The notes: generated from the sequence alone by a model not told the origin. Shown: positions 1 through 8,409, numbered from the stretch's first letter. The stretch is DNA of 40,942 nucleotides from an uncultured Lachnospiraceae bacterium (GCA_910576815.1 CAJTKA010000029.1:1-40942); one strand, 5' to 3'. Translations and numbers: made by a program.

Positions 1-80
1 AAAAAGGAATCTGAAAGTCTTATATTTACTGGCTTAAAGATTCCGAGAGTTTATTACTACAAAAAGGGAGGATTAAGAAA

Positions 81-515
81 ATGGAAATCAACCTGGTAAA
101 GGCGGGGATTCGCAAACTCCGCGAAAATGCAAATGTTGCGTATATCGCCTCGGTAAACGAGGATGGCTTTCCCCAGATCAAAGGCATGCTTGTGGTGGAG
201 CATGAGAGCATGAAGACCCATTACTTTTCTACGAACACCAGCTCAAAGCGGGTGGCACAGTTTTTGAAAAATCCCAAAGCGTCCGTATACTATGTGGACG
301 ACACCAAAGACCAGTATAAGGGTGCGCTGTTTACGGGAACTATGGAAGTATGCACTGACCATGAGACTAAGGCTTTTCTCTGGCATGACGGGGACGAGCT
401 CTATTATCCGAAAGGCGTGGATGACGAGGATTATTGCGTCTACAGATTTACTGCCGAAACTGTCAATTATTATTATGGATTGAGCAATGTGACCCTGTCG
501 GTGGACGAGCTTTGA
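81..515 (+). CDS. Pyridoxamine 5'-phosphate oxidase-like (split-barrel flavin) protein
   Basis: A 144-residue protein with the look of the small PNPOx-like split-barrel family, which binds FMN or a related cofactor. The N-terminal strand pair around residues 17-35 (NVAYIASVNEDGFPQIKGM) is the typical first part of the barrel, followed by the central SSKRVAQFLKNPKASVYY stretch and a GALFTGTMEV strand near residues 80-90. The length fits stand-alone members. The substrate cannot be told from sequence; such proteins often reduce small molecules or are of unknown role. The start is supported by AGGGAGG about 10 nt upstream of the ATG. It stands alone, convergent with the CPBP/TetR pair, and a strong hairpin separates them. 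Confidence 0.85.
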   Translation: MEINLVKAGIRKLRENANVAYIASVNEDGFPQIKGMLVVEHESMKTHYFSTNTSSKRVAQFLKNPKASVYYVDDTKDQYKGALFTGTMEVCTDHETKAFLWHDGDELYYPKGVDDEDYCVYRFTAETVNYYYGLSNVTLSVDEL

Positions 516-553
516 GGCTTTCCATGATCAGCGCATTCTGACATTACGATACA

Positions 554-582
554 GACGCGGCAAATACAGCATTTGCCGCGTC
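554..582. terminator. Strong hairpin between convergent genes, possible bidirectional terminator
   Basis: Perfect 12-bp arms GACGCGGCAAAT and ATTTGCCGCGTC enclose a 5-nt loop. It lies between the PNPOx-like gene and the 3' end of the CPBP gene, whose stop codon overlaps the right arm. No clear T-run follows on either strand, so intrinsic termination is inferred from stem strength and position only. Confidence 0.5.
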
Positions 583-1132
583 ACTGACTGCTCAGCAGGA
601 CATAAACCTGCGGATAAAATGATGTGATCACAATCTGTATAGTTGTCGCGATATTCAGAAGCCAATGCCCCGCCATGATATAGGCGATGCCGCCTTTCCT
701 GTGATATTGATAACATATCCATATCGTCAGAGGAAGAAAGGACAAAAACCGATAGAGTACAAAGCTGCCGTCAAATATGGTAGGAATAAAACTATGTTGA
801 AAAGCATAGAAAAATGCCGGAACCAAAACAGCTGCCCATTTCGAATGGAAGCTGTTTACACCGCACCCCAGATAGACTCCCTCCTCCGCGATCGTTGTTG
901 TGATCGGAAACAGCAACAGATTTAGCAGGGCAAGATATGGCGGGATGAGCGCGATCATCATAGGCGCCAGATAGGGAAATGTAAAAAGATTGGCCGCAGA
1001 TGCTATGATTGACCACCAATGCGTAATATCCGTCAAGTCTTTCCCTGTCATGATGGCGCAAAGCAAAAATATTACCACAAACAGCACACTTCGCATTGGC
1101 AAAATAAACCATACGCTTCGATCAGCTTTCAT
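581..1132 (-). CDS. CPBP-type intramembrane protease-like membrane protein
   Basis: About 183 residues, very hydrophobic, with several membrane segments. It resembles the CPBP (CAAX protease/bacteriocin-processing) family. The double glutamate of motif 1 is present (EEGVYLGCG), a conserved-type histidine follows in FFYAFQH, and motif 3 is HWLLN. The usual arginine of the first EExxxR motif is leucine here, so activity is uncertain. A longer frame is open upstream to 1384, but the ATG at 1132 fits best: it overlaps the end of the TetR gene by 11 nt, as expected for coupled translation, and the residues upstream do not look like protein. Co-transcription with the TetR gene suggests that regulator controls it. 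Family members are linked to peptide processing or self-immunity; the role here is unknown. Confidence 0.7.
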   Translation of the reverse strand: MKADRSVWFILPMRSVLFVVIFLLCAIMTGKDLTDITHWWSIIASAANLFTFPYLAPMMIALIPPYLALLNLLLFPITTTIAEEGVYLGCGVNSFHSKWAAVLVPAFFYAFQHSFIPTIFDGSFVLYRFLSFLPLTIWICYQYHRKGGIAYIMAGHWLLNIATTIQIVITSFYPQVYVLLSSQ

Positions 1133-1742
1133 TTTGGGCACCCTCCCTATGATCCATGCCATGAAAAAGCATGGAGATGGTGTCAAAAATGAACTGATCC
1201 CGTTCGGCTTTGGAATACAAATCATATCCCAATATTTCCTTCGTGGTATCTTTTGCCAGAAAAGCCGTCTGCATAGCAGAAACAAGGACAAATGCCAGCA
1301 ATCTTTTTGCTTCTTCCCTATGACTGCCCCGCAGTGCAAAAACAAATCCCTTCTGCGTATAAACGGAATTGCTGTCCGCCACATAATTCTGCATATCGCT
1401 TAAAATGGAGATGCCGGCAATTACCTGATTCTCAAAAAGAAAATCAAAGGTCTGACTTGCCCAAGATGCCAAACGAGCTTCATCGGACAATCCGTCTTTT
1501 TGTGTGACATCTGCTATCTCCGGGGTAAATCCCAGCAGCATCTTATTTATGATTCTTTGGATACATTCCGCAATCAGATTTTCTTTACTTCCAAAAAAAT
1601 AATTGATAGAACCTAATCCAATACCGGCCTTTTCCGCAATCAGACGCGATGTGATCTTCTTTATGTCACCATTGTACTCATTCAGTAATTGCGTGGTGAT
1701 CTCAATGATTTCATCTTTGTTTTTTTCGTTCGTACCCATCAT
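1122..1742 (-). CDS. TetR/AcrR-family transcriptional regulator
   Basis: A one-domain repressor of about 206 residues. The N-terminal helix-turn-helix reads ITSRLIAEKAGIGLGSINYF, then FGSKENLIAEC, which is the classic TetR DNA-binding unit. The rest is a helical ligand/dimer domain of usual length. The frame is open to an ATG at 1784, but that ATG lies upstream of the -10 box described below. The ATG at 1742 (or 1739) has AAAGG at good spacing, so I use 1742. The gene overlaps the downstream CPBP gene. Two near-palindromic operators in and after its promoter suggest autoregulation. The ligand is unknown. Confidence 0.85.
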   Translation of the reverse strand: MMGTNEKNKDEIIEITTQLLNEYNGDIKKITSRLIAEKAGIGLGSINYFFGSKENLIAECIQRIINKMLLGFTPEIADVTQKDGLSDEARLASWASQTFDFLFENQVIAGISILSDMQNYVADSNSVYTQKGFVFALRGSHREEAKRLLAFVLVSAMQTAFLAKDTTKEILGYDLYSKAERDQFIFDTISMLFHGMDHREGAQNES

Positions 1743-1752
1743 GACGCCTTTC

Positions 1753-1765
1753 TGAACATCGTTCA
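1753..1765. promoter_or_regulatory. Putative TetR operator O2
   Basis: TGAACATCGTTCA, with arms TGAAC/GTTCA around 3 nt. It is the second copy of the O1 palindrome, 25 bp away start to start, and lies between the predicted transcription start and the ribosome-binding site of the tetR-type gene. The spacing places both copies close to the same helical face region of the promoter. Binding is inferred. Confidence 0.6.
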
Positions 1766-1770
1766 CACCC

Positions 1771-1799
1771 ATTGTAGTGAACATTGTTCAGAAAGTCAA
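1771..1799 (-). promoter_or_regulatory. Promoter of the TetR-CPBP operon
   Basis: On the minus strand TTGACT (1799-1794), a 17-bp spacer and TACAAT (1776-1771) form a near-consensus sigma-A type promoter. The spacer holds operator O1. Transcription would start near 1764, which excludes the longer start codon at 1784 and supports the start at 1742. Confidence 0.75.
1778..1790. promoter_or_regulatory. Putative TetR operator O1 in the promoter spacer
   Basis: TGAACATTGTTCA is a perfect inverted repeat (TGAACA-T-TGTTCA) lying entirely between the -35 and -10 boxes of the tetR-type promoter. That is a classic place for a repressor to exclude RNA polymerase. A second, slightly imperfect copy lies at 1753-1765. 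Confidence 0.7.
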
Positions 1800-1927
1800 T
1801 ATCTATTCCGAGGTCTCAACTCTGTTTTCTTTAGAAAGGTCATATACCTAATCACAAACACATGATTGAGAATAATCTGTTCCCGACCGTTCTCATTTTC
1901 AGCCCTGTCTTCGTATTGATTTCTTTT

Positions 1928-3229
1928 TCAGCCTTCTTTCAAAGCCGCCTGCTCACGGTACACGATCTTGCCCCCGCAGATGCTATAACTGACCACTCCC
2001 GGCAGACTCTCCCCCACAAAGGGTGAATTTGCCGCTTTTGACGCAAAATCCTTTACCGTCCATTCCCGTTTCGGATCAAATACCACCAGATCTGCAGGAC
2101 CACCCTCAGCCAGATATCCCGCATCCAGATGATACAGTTTCGCAGGCGCAAGGCTCATTTTGCCAATCAGCTCCATCATAGACAGATACTTCTTGTCCAC
2201 CAATTCCCGAATCCCCAGAGAAAGGGCCGTCTCCAAACCGATGATGCCGCTTGGCGCCTCGGTGATCGGTTTTGCCTTTTCCTCCGCGCTGTGAGGCGCA
2301 TGATCGGTGGCGATCATATCAATGGTGCCGTCCCGCAGCCCTTCGATAATCGCCAGACGGTCTTCCTCCTCCCGCAGGGGCGGGTTCATCTTTGCCAACG
2401 TTCCGTGCTTGATCACCGCCTCCTCCGTGAGGGTAAAATGATGGGGCGCTGCCTCCGCAAAGATATGGCGACTCTTTTTCTTGGCCTGCCGCACCAATTC
2501 CACCGCCTCTTTCGTGCTGATATGCTGAATGGAAAGATCGGCTTCTTCCTCCAAAGCAATCTGCAGATCGCGCTCCACCATAGTGATCTCCGCCTCTCTG
2601 GGCGATCCGTCGATGCCGTAATGTGCAGAAGCCTTCCCCGCGTTGACACCGTTATTTGTGATAAGCGTCGGATTTTCCTCATGCAGACTGACTGGTTTCC
2701 CACACTTCGCCGCCCGCCGCAAAGCCTCCCGCAGCAGCGCCACGTCCATCAACGGGATTCCATCGTCTGTAAAACCTGCCGCCCCGTTTTGGGAAAGCAT
2801 CTCCATATCCGTCAGTTCTTTTCCTGCAAGACCCTTTGTCACATTGGCACACGTATACACATGAATGCCCGTCTCACTACCTTTATTGCGTACATAAGTC
2901 AGCGTTTCCAGATTATCTACCGCAGGCTTCGTGTTCGCCATCAGCACCACCGAGGTAAAGCCGCCCTTTGCCGCCGCTGCCGCCCCCGTGTAAATATCCT
3001 CCTTGTAGGAAAATCCGGGATCGCGAAAATGGACGTGCACATCCACCAATCCCGGGACAACGTATTGACCTTTCAAGTCAATAATTTCTGCATTCGCGCT
3101 TTCCTCCACAGCCGTCCCCTGCGGCACGATCTTTATGATCTTTCCGCTATCAGTATCAATTAAAACATCATAGTTTCCTTCCCGCCCTAACGCGGGATCC
3201 AGCAAATACCCGTTCTTTAAATATATCAT
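1928..3229 (-). CDS. pyrC: Dihydroorotase
   Basis: Catalyses the reversible ring closure of carbamoyl aspartate to dihydroorotate, the third step of de novo pyrimidine synthesis, in the cytoplasm. The 433 residues match the length of class I, Gram-positive type dihydroorotases. The metal-binding DVHVHFRDPG lies near residue 63, TDDG follows at about 155, and the second metal site ATDHAPHS near 309. The N-terminal MIYLKNGYLLDP and C-terminal region form the typical amidohydrolase sandwich domain. GAGGG precedes the ATG at good spacing. A PrcB-like lipoprotein gene lies 63 bp upstream in the same direction, so the two may be co-transcribed. No other pyr gene is in the window. Confidence 0.95.
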   Translation of the reverse strand: MIYLKNGYLLDPALGREGNYDVLIDTDSGKIIKIVPQGTAVEESANAEIIDLKGQYVVPGLVDVHVHFRDPGFSYKEDIYTGAAAAAKGGFTSVVLMANTKPAVDNLETLTYVRNKGSETGIHVYTCANVTKGLAGKELTDMEMLSQNGAAGFTDDGIPLMDVALLREALRRAAKCGKPVSLHEENPTLITNNGVNAGKASAHYGIDGSPREAEITMVERDLQIALEEEADLSIQHISTKEAVELVRQAKKKSRHIFAEAAPHHFTLTEEAVIKHGTLAKMNPPLREEEDRLAIIEGLRDGTIDMIATDHAPHSAEEKAKPITEAPSGIIGLETALSLGIRELVDKKYLSMMELIGKMSLAPAKLYHLDAGYLAEGGPADLVVFDPKREWTVKDFASKAANSPFVGESLPGVVSYSICGGKIVYREQAALKEG

Positions 3230-3292
3230 TCTAATCCCTCTTTTTTCTTTCCTCTTTCTGTATGCTTGCGAAACTCATCACAACACCATCTC

Positions 3293-3721
3293 CTACTCAA
3301 ACACCACCGGCTTATCCACAAACTCCATTTTCACCACCACATAGGGATAGCTTTTGACCTGATTTTTCTTTTCCTCCGGGGAAGGTCCGATCAGATTGGT
3401 GTCTATGTAAATCGCATTGGCCGTCTCGTACAGTCCATTCACCGCGATGCTGTAGCCGCCGGTCTGCTGTACTCCGTAGCCCATGCAGATGTAAAGGAAG
3501 CCCTGATCCTCAAAAGTCAGTCGAAACGCATTCTCCTTCTTTTCCTCTATCTTTGCACGCAGTTCCTTCGGTATATTGTCCTCCGCTATCACCGTGTATT
3601 CCAAATCTTTGATCTTTTCCATGGAATCCTGCTTTTTCCCACAGGCATACACCAGAAAACACAACAGGCAGATCAGGCAGACGCTGAGCATTCTCCTCTG
3701 ATATTCATCTCGTTTTCGCAT
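3293..3721 (-). CDS. PrcB-domain-like lipoprotein
   Basis: A 142-residue small lipoprotein. A basic N-terminus (MRKRDEYQRR) is followed by a hydrophobic stretch ending in the lipobox VYAC, so cysteine 27 should be lipidated and the protein held on the outer face of the membrane. The mature part resembles the PrcB C-terminal domain: a strand with QGFLYICMGYGVQQTGGYSI, then the loop NLIGPSPEE and the closing strand YPYVVVKME. In other bacteria this domain was first described in a protease complex subunit. What it does here is unknown. GGAGG stands 5 nt upstream of the ATG. It precedes pyrC in the same direction. Confidence 0.7.
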   Translation of the reverse strand: MRKRDEYQRRMLSVCLICLLCFLVYACGKKQDSMEKIKDLEYTVIAEDNIPKELRAKIEEKKENAFRLTFEDQGFLYICMGYGVQQTGGYSIAVNGLYETANAIYIDTNLIGPSPEEKKNQVKSYPYVVVKMEFVDKPVVFE

Positions 3722-3769
3722 AGAACCTCCACAACTTTCTCTTACTATCTAATTTATTATGCGGAGGCA

Positions 3770-3798
3770 TTGTCTATTCCTGCGGCTTAGTGTATACT
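3770..3798 (+). promoter_or_regulatory. Probable promoter of plsC
   Basis: TTGTCT (3770-3775), 17 bp, TATACT (3793-3798), about 70 bp upstream of the plsC ATG in the divergent gap to the PrcB-like gene. The leader carries short inverted repeats, such as GTTGG-AAA-CCAAC near 3828, of unknown meaning. Confidence 0.6.
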
Positions 3799-3869
3799 TT
3801 TAGATAATTGCGAAATGTATCGTTTCGTTGGAAACCAACACCTAATATACACGGAAAGGGGTTTTTGTT

Positions 3870-4604
3870 ATGATCCGTCTCCTCTTAGTCGTCCTGTTCG
3901 TTGTCCTTTTTCTGATCTTTAGCATACCGCTTCTGATCGTTGAATATTTCTTGGGAAAATGGAATATGGAAGCCAAAAACAAAAGCTCGCTTGCCATCGT
4001 CAACTGGGCTTTTCGCTGTGTTCTCTTTCTCTCCGGCGTATCCGTCACAGTGATCGGCAAGGAAAACGTTCCTCAGGATGAAGCGGTACTCTATATTGGC
4101 AATCACCGCAGCTATTTCGACATTATCATGACCTATGTGCGGGTGCCAAGACCTACAGGATATATCGCAAAAATCGGCATGGTAAAAGTGCCGCTCCTTT
4201 CAAACTGGATGAAAAATCTGCACTGCCTTTTTCTGGACAGAAACGATATCAAGCAGGGCATGAAAACCATCCTTACGGCAGTAGAAAAAGTAAAATCCGG
4301 CATCTCTATCTGCATTTTCCCTGAGGGGAGCCGCAGCAAGGAACCTGACGCCTTTCTGCCGTTCCACGGCGGCAGTTTTAAGATTGCCGAAAAATCGGGC
4401 TGCCCCATCGTCCCCATCAGCATCAATAATGCCGACCAGATCTGGGAGGCTCATTTCCCCTGGATCAAAAAGGCCCACGTCGTCATCGAATACGGCACTC
4501 CCATCTACATAAAGGACCTCGACAAAGAACAGAAACGCCACATCGACGACACCGTCCTTTCTGTTATTAAGACCATGTATTTCAAAAATAAATCAGCCGT
4601 TTAG
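3870..4604 (+). CDS. plsC: 1-acyl-sn-glycerol-3-phosphate acyltransferase
   Basis: Transfers an acyl chain to lysophosphatidic acid, giving phosphatidic acid at the inner face of the membrane. The 244 residues show an N-terminal membrane helix (LLLVVLFVVLFLIFSIPLLI), the catalytic NHRSYFD (HX4D) near residue 78, the FLDRND block and the glycerol-3-phosphate-binding FPEGSRSK near residue 150. These are the hallmark motifs of the PlsC family. AAAGGGG lies about 8 nt before the ATG. The stop codon touches the stop codon of the convergent GH9-like gene with no base between. Confidence 0.92.
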   Translation: MIRLLLVVLFVVLFLIFSIPLLIVEYFLGKWNMEAKNKSSLAIVNWAFRCVLFLSGVSVTVIGKENVPQDEAVLYIGNHRSYFDIIMTYVRVPRPTGYIAKIGMVKVPLLSNWMKNLHCLFLDRNDIKQGMKTILTAVEKVKSGISICIFPEGSRSKEPDAFLPFHGGSFKIAEKSGCPIVPISINNADQIWEAHFPWIKKAHVVIEYGTPIYIKDLDKEQKRHIDDTVLSVIKTMYFKNKSAV

Positions 4605-6209
4605 TTACTCCTCACTCACCACCAACTCATCGTCCATGATCGCCGCAAACAAAAGCAACAGCTCCGCATTCAGATCCACCTGGTTCATAACGCTCACAGC
4701 CTCGTCAACATTACGGTAATTTCGCTCTCCGACATCCTCCAGATAGGAGATAGACTGCAGATTTCTCCCCAGCATATAATGCAGATGATTTTCCAGCACA
4801 GTGGCGTACTCGTGATTCGTAATAATGTGATCCACCACTGCCAGTCTCATCATATCCTGCAGCAGGCGCGCATGAGAACCCTGATTTTCATCCGCCTTTA
4901 CCAACAATTTGGAACTCTTTGAAGCATAGGATATGGTCTCAACCTTCCTCATCAAATTCTGGATCACATTGTTGCAAAGCTCCATGTCTACTGTCTGTTT
5001 GGTGGAAAGATAGGTCACACACCCCCAGAAGGCAAAATCATTTTCCAAATCAGGCTGTGGATTCTGATTCAGATAGGACTTCACCACATTGTGATATTGA
5101 TATCCCCCTGTAGCGCGGTAAAGCTCTGCTGCCGCATGAAAATACTGCTCCTGGGAAATGTCTGCCAGATACTGCTCCGCATAGCGATAAGCACGATCCG
5201 CCGCTTTCAGACAGTTCGTCGCAAATTCCAAATCATAACTTTGATAAAGGTAGCTGAATCTCGCCATCGCTGCCGCAAAGTAGATCGTAGCATCCATAGT
5301 GATCCCGTCTATGTAAAGAATATAACCTGCCGTCTTATTGTCTACCGAACTAACAGAAGCATACACCGCTCCGCTTTTTGCGTCCTGCATCTTTAACAGC
5401 CAGTCGATTTCATACTTTACTTCATCCAAAATATCCGGAACACCGTTCCCGCTCTCGGGTATCCCCAACGCATCCCCAAAGGCATCCGGGTAAAGCTCAT
5501 AAGCAAGTAACAGGGTATTGATCGTTCGACATCCCCGCGCTACATCACGACTTCCAATCTCATCCACGTGCCAACCGCCCGACACGTCAAGCTTGATCAT
5601 CGCCTCATCTTTCATCTGGGCTTCTCTGGAATGGCAGGCGTTGTGGGCTGCGTCCCCTGCAATTTCTGCTGACAGAGTCAGCCCGCAGCGATTGCAGTAA
5701 TACTGTTGAAACACTTTTTGGAACAGCTCCTTATAAGGTTCCTCCGCAATCGTAAAGGCGTAGGAACGACCAATCGACGGTGCCTGGATATAATATGTCC
5801 CGGGGGTGTTAAAGTCTGTAAAATCCGCGTGACTGATATACGTACCAAGCGTCTCGTCATAGCCCTTTTTCTCGATTTTTCCCGTATAGACCTCACGACC
5901 GCTGCCGGCATCAAGAATCACAAATTCCTCCGGAGGCTCCTCTCCGTTTATCATCGCCAATTTGCTGCTCCCGCTGGCATACCCCACCTGATCCACCAAA
6001 ATGCTGGGCAGACTCTCCGGCACCTCATAGTCAAACTCCGGAGACAGCCCGAGACTGGTAAATTCATCTGTCTCCTCCGCCCCCGGCAAAGTCTGCGACT
6101 GGAGATCCGGCGGCCCGCTGCACCCAGTCAAAAAAAGTGTTATGGTCAGCAAAAAACTGATTGATTTTTTTCGTAAGATTTTTTCCCGCATAGATTTATT
6201 GTAGCACAC
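4605..6209 (-). CDS. GH9-like lipoprotein, probably catalytically inactive
   Basis: A secreted lipoprotein of about 534 residues. The signal peptide ends in LTGC. An Ig-like CelD_N-type domain follows (SILVDQVGYASGSSKLAMI to GRSYAFTI), then a GH9 (alpha/alpha)6 domain with clear landmarks: YYCNRCGLTL, LDVSGGW, LLLAYELYPDAF, PESGNGVPDILDEVKYE, LLKMQD and HYMLGRN. In active GH9 enzymes GGW is followed by (Y/H)DAGD with the catalytic aspartates. Here a gap-free alignment gives HVDEI, so both aspartates are gone. The C-terminal part also lacks the HHR motif and the acid glutamate (NQVDLNA instead of NEVxIDxNA). I think it binds or senses glycan rather than cutting it. The GTG start at 6209 has AAAGGA at good spacing, inside the amidohydrolase gene; ATG 6191 is the alternative. 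Confidence 0.75.
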   Translation of the reverse strand: MCYNKSMREKILRKKSISFLLTITLFLTGCSGPPDLQSQTLPGAEETDEFTSLGLSPEFDYEVPESLPSILVDQVGYASGSSKLAMINGEEPPEEFVILDAGSGREVYTGKIEKKGYDETLGTYISHADFTDFNTPGTYYIQAPSIGRSYAFTIAEEPYKELFQKVFQQYYCNRCGLTLSAEIAGDAAHNACHSREAQMKDEAMIKLDVSGGWHVDEIGSRDVARGCRTINTLLLAYELYPDAFGDALGIPESGNGVPDILDEVKYEIDWLLKMQDAKSGAVYASVSSVDNKTAGYILYIDGITMDATIYFAAAMARFSYLYQSYDLEFATNCLKAADRAYRYAEQYLADISQEQYFHAAAELYRATGGYQYHNVVKSYLNQNPQPDLENDFAFWGCVTYLSTKQTVDMELCNNVIQNLMRKVETISYASKSSKLLVKADENQGSHARLLQDMMRLAVVDHIITNHEYATVLENHLHYMLGRNLQSISYLEDVGERNYRNVDEAVSVMNQVDLNAELLLLFAAIMDDELVVSEE

Positions 6210-7399
6210 TTTTCGTCCTTTCGATAGACGATTTTTCCATTGATAAACGTGTAAAGGGTTTCTGTAAATACTTCCATGGGATTTCCCGTAAACACCGCGA
6301 TATCGGCATCCTTTCCCGGTGCCAGGCTGCCCAGACAATCATCCACGCCACAGATTTTTGCCGCATTGATTGTAATTGCGCGAAGTCCCTCCTCCAAATC
6401 CATGCCGGACTTCACTGCCAATCCCGCACAGATTGGCAGAAACTGGATCTTGGAAACAGGGTGATCCGTGGTGATGGCTGTCAATATTCCTTTTCCCGCC
6501 AAAAGCCCTGCCGTCTTAAATGCCATATTCTGCACTTCGATTTTGTTGCGGCTTGCCATATCCGGTCCTACAATGGCAGGAAAGCCCGCCTCCTTCAACT
6601 CATCCAGAATCAGGTGCCCTTCGCTGCAGTGATCTAACGTCATACGCAATCTAAATTCTTTTGCAATGCGGACTGCCGTTAAAATATCATCGGTACGATG
6701 TACATGCGCTTTAAGGGGGATTTCTCTCTTAAGGACAGGAAGCCAACATTCATAACGAAAATCCAATGGCTCATCTGCGTTATTCCTGCGCTTTTCCTGA
6801 TAGTTTTTTGCCTTTGCCAGCTCCTCTCTGAGCATGGCGGCAGTGGCCATACGGGTAGAGGGCGACTTACCCTGACCGGAATAATTCACTTTGGGATTTT
6901 CGCCAAAAGCCACTTTCATGGCAGCAGGCGCCTTTACGATCATCTGATCGATACAGCGCCCGTGCGTCTTAATGAAGGCGAACTGACCGCCCACGACATT
7001 GGAACTGCCGGGACCAACCATGGCGGAGGTGATCCCTGCCGCCAGCGCATCGTTAAAAGCCGCATCCATGGGGTTGATGGCGTCAATGGCACGAAGCTGC
7101 GGCGTGATGGGATCTACAGTCTCATTACAATCGTCTCCCTCCATGCCCTTTTTCTCCTCCGTGATCCCCATATGACAATGTGCCTCCACAATACCGGGCA
7201 TCACCCAGGCTCCCTGTACATCGAGAACTCCGCCCTCATCTTTGCTTTCTCCTGCCGCACCGGAACGGTTCGCTGCGTCCGCCTGCGGACAGTCACTCAT
7301 AGCACCGACTGCGACGATCTTTCCCTCCTCGATCTGCACAAAACCATCCGGGAAATCCTCATCTGCCATTGTCTTGATATTTCCGTGTATAATAAGCAT
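6146..7399 (-). CDS. Amidohydrolase, imidazolonepropionase-like
   Basis: A 417-residue metal-dependent amidohydrolase. The N-terminal sandwich strand is MLIIHGNIKTM. EAHCHMGITEE near residue 73 supplies the first metal histidines, KAHVHRTDD near 232 and DHCSEGH near 256 are further ligand blocks, and TTDHPV near 313 gives the catalytic aspartate. The C-terminus returns to the sandwich (LAPGKDADIAVFTGNP, YTFINGKIVYR). The substrate is not evident; close paralogues are often just labelled amidohydrolase. AAAGGG precedes the start. SpoIIQ ends 11 bp upstream and the GH9-like gene starts inside its 3' end, so the block is probably one transcript. Confidence 0.82.
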   Translation of the reverse strand: MLIIHGNIKTMADEDFPDGFVQIEEGKIVAVGAMSDCPQADAANRSGAAGESKDEGGVLDVQGAWVMPGIVEAHCHMGITEEKKGMEGDDCNETVDPITPQLRAIDAINPMDAAFNDALAAGITSAMVGPGSSNVVGGQFAFIKTHGRCIDQMIVKAPAAMKVAFGENPKVNYSGQGKSPSTRMATAAMLREELAKAKNYQEKRRNNADEPLDFRYECWLPVLKREIPLKAHVHRTDDILTAVRIAKEFRLRMTLDHCSEGHLILDELKEAGFPAIVGPDMASRNKIEVQNMAFKTAGLLAGKGILTAITTDHPVSKIQFLPICAGLAVKSGMDLEEGLRAITINAAKICGVDDCLGSLAPGKDADIAVFTGNPMEVFTETLYTFINGKIVYRKDEKCATINLCGKKSYEKNQSVFC

Positions 7400-7410
7400 C
7401 TTTTTACCCT

Positions 7411-8409
7411 TTATTTCAATTTGGTCAGCGGATTCACCGGCTCCCCGTCCTTTGTCAGCTTAAAGTACACATTCGAGCCCTCCAGGCTATAATATTTCGT
7501 GGGCACTGCCACAGTCCCGATGGCATCGCCGACATTCACATAGCTTCCCTCTGACACGGTAATATTATCAAGCTGCCCGTAGGTCAACTCATAACCGTTT
7601 CCCAGCTCCATCACCACCGTATTTCCTGTCGCGCGATCATAACTGACGGAGGAGACACGTCCATTCGCTGCCGCGCCAATGCTCTCGCCCTGGGTCGCCG
7701 CAATTACGATAGCCGGATGATAGCGATACTGATCCAGCGTCGGAAAGTAAATCGTCTTGTCCATGCTGTAGTTGATGAGCACATCGCCGACAATGGGCCA
7801 CACCAGGTTGTCCTCCTCGCTAAAAGTCAGTTCCGGCTGCACTGTGGTAGCGATTCCATCCGTCTGCACTTCCTCGCTCATGACGGTATCCACCGTCTCG
7901 TCAAACATACCTGCATCTTCCTGTTCCCCGCCATTTGCTTTGCCCGCTTCCGCATCTTTGACAGGGTTGTCCTTCTTCGCCTGTTCCTTTCGTTTCTGAT
8001 CCTCAGTCTTTTGTGCCTCCTCTATCGCCTCGCTGATCGTCTTGACATCCTCCTGGCTCCTCTGAACATTTTCTCCATCAGTATTCTTTTTCTGACTGCC
8101 CGTCTCCGTACTCTCCGTGTTTTCTACGTGAAGGGAATTTGCCTCCTGAAAACTGGGATCATAGTCCAAATCATCGGTGCCAACATCGGCAAACAATGTA
8201 TCGAGTTCCTCCCCCGATACCATGTTTTCCGCAAGTTCCGTGCTGCTTTGCTCAAGCGTCTCAAAATCCACCACATAATTCTCCTGCTCGGCACGGTTGC
8301 TTCTTCTCACATAAAGGCCGGTCATCGTCAGTGCCGCCAATACGAACATTGAAGATGCCAACATGATGATCCTCTCTTTTCCGATTTTGTTTCTATTTCT
8401 TCTCGCCAT
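7411..8409 (-). CDS. spoIIQ: SpoIIQ-like M23/LytM-domain membrane protein, degenerate active site
   Basis: About 332 residues: a short basic N-terminus, one membrane helix (ERIIMLASSMFVLAALTMTGLYV), a long acidic low-complexity linker and a C-terminal LytM (M23) domain from about residue 215. This layout fits SpoIIQ, the forespore part of the channel that joins mother cell and forespore. The LytM metal residues are mostly replaced: HxxxD reads HPAIV, the central His is in TYGQL, and the HLHFE motif reads NVYFK. B. subtilis SpoIIQ is also degenerate, while some clostridial ones are intact. AGGAGG 7 nt before the ATG at 8409 decides the start against a longer frame. The upstream SpoIID-like gene supports the assignment. 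Confidence 0.75.
   Translation of the reverse strand: MARRNRNKIGKERIIMLASSMFVLAALTMTGLYVRRSNRAEQENYVVDFETLEQSSTELAENMVSGEELDTLFADVGTDDLDYDPSFQEANSLHVENTESTETGSQKKNTDGENVQRSQEDVKTISEAIEEAQKTEDQKRKEQAKKDNPVKDAEAGKANGGEQEDAGMFDETVDTVMSEEVQTDGIATTVQPELTFSEEDNLVWPIVGDVLINYSMDKTIYFPTLDQYRYHPAIVIAATQGESIGAAANGRVSSVSYDRATGNTVVMELGNGYELTYGQLDNITVSEGSYVNVGDAIGTVAVPTKYYSLEGSNVYFKLTKDGEPVNPLTKLK

Noticed and set aside
1133..1384. N-terminal extension of the CPBP-like protein
   Set aside because: It is the TetR coding region read in another frame; composition (Cys, Arg, Phe) is unlike a real protein.
1743..1784. Longer N-terminus of the TetR regulator from the ATG at 1784
   Set aside because: That ATG lies upstream of the -10 box, within an operator, and has no ribosome-binding site.
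2129..3163. 344-residue plus-strand open frame opposite pyrC
   Set aside because: Antisense shadow of a clear dihydroorotase; no family likeness, rich in Arg/His/Leu as expected from reversed GC-biased codons.
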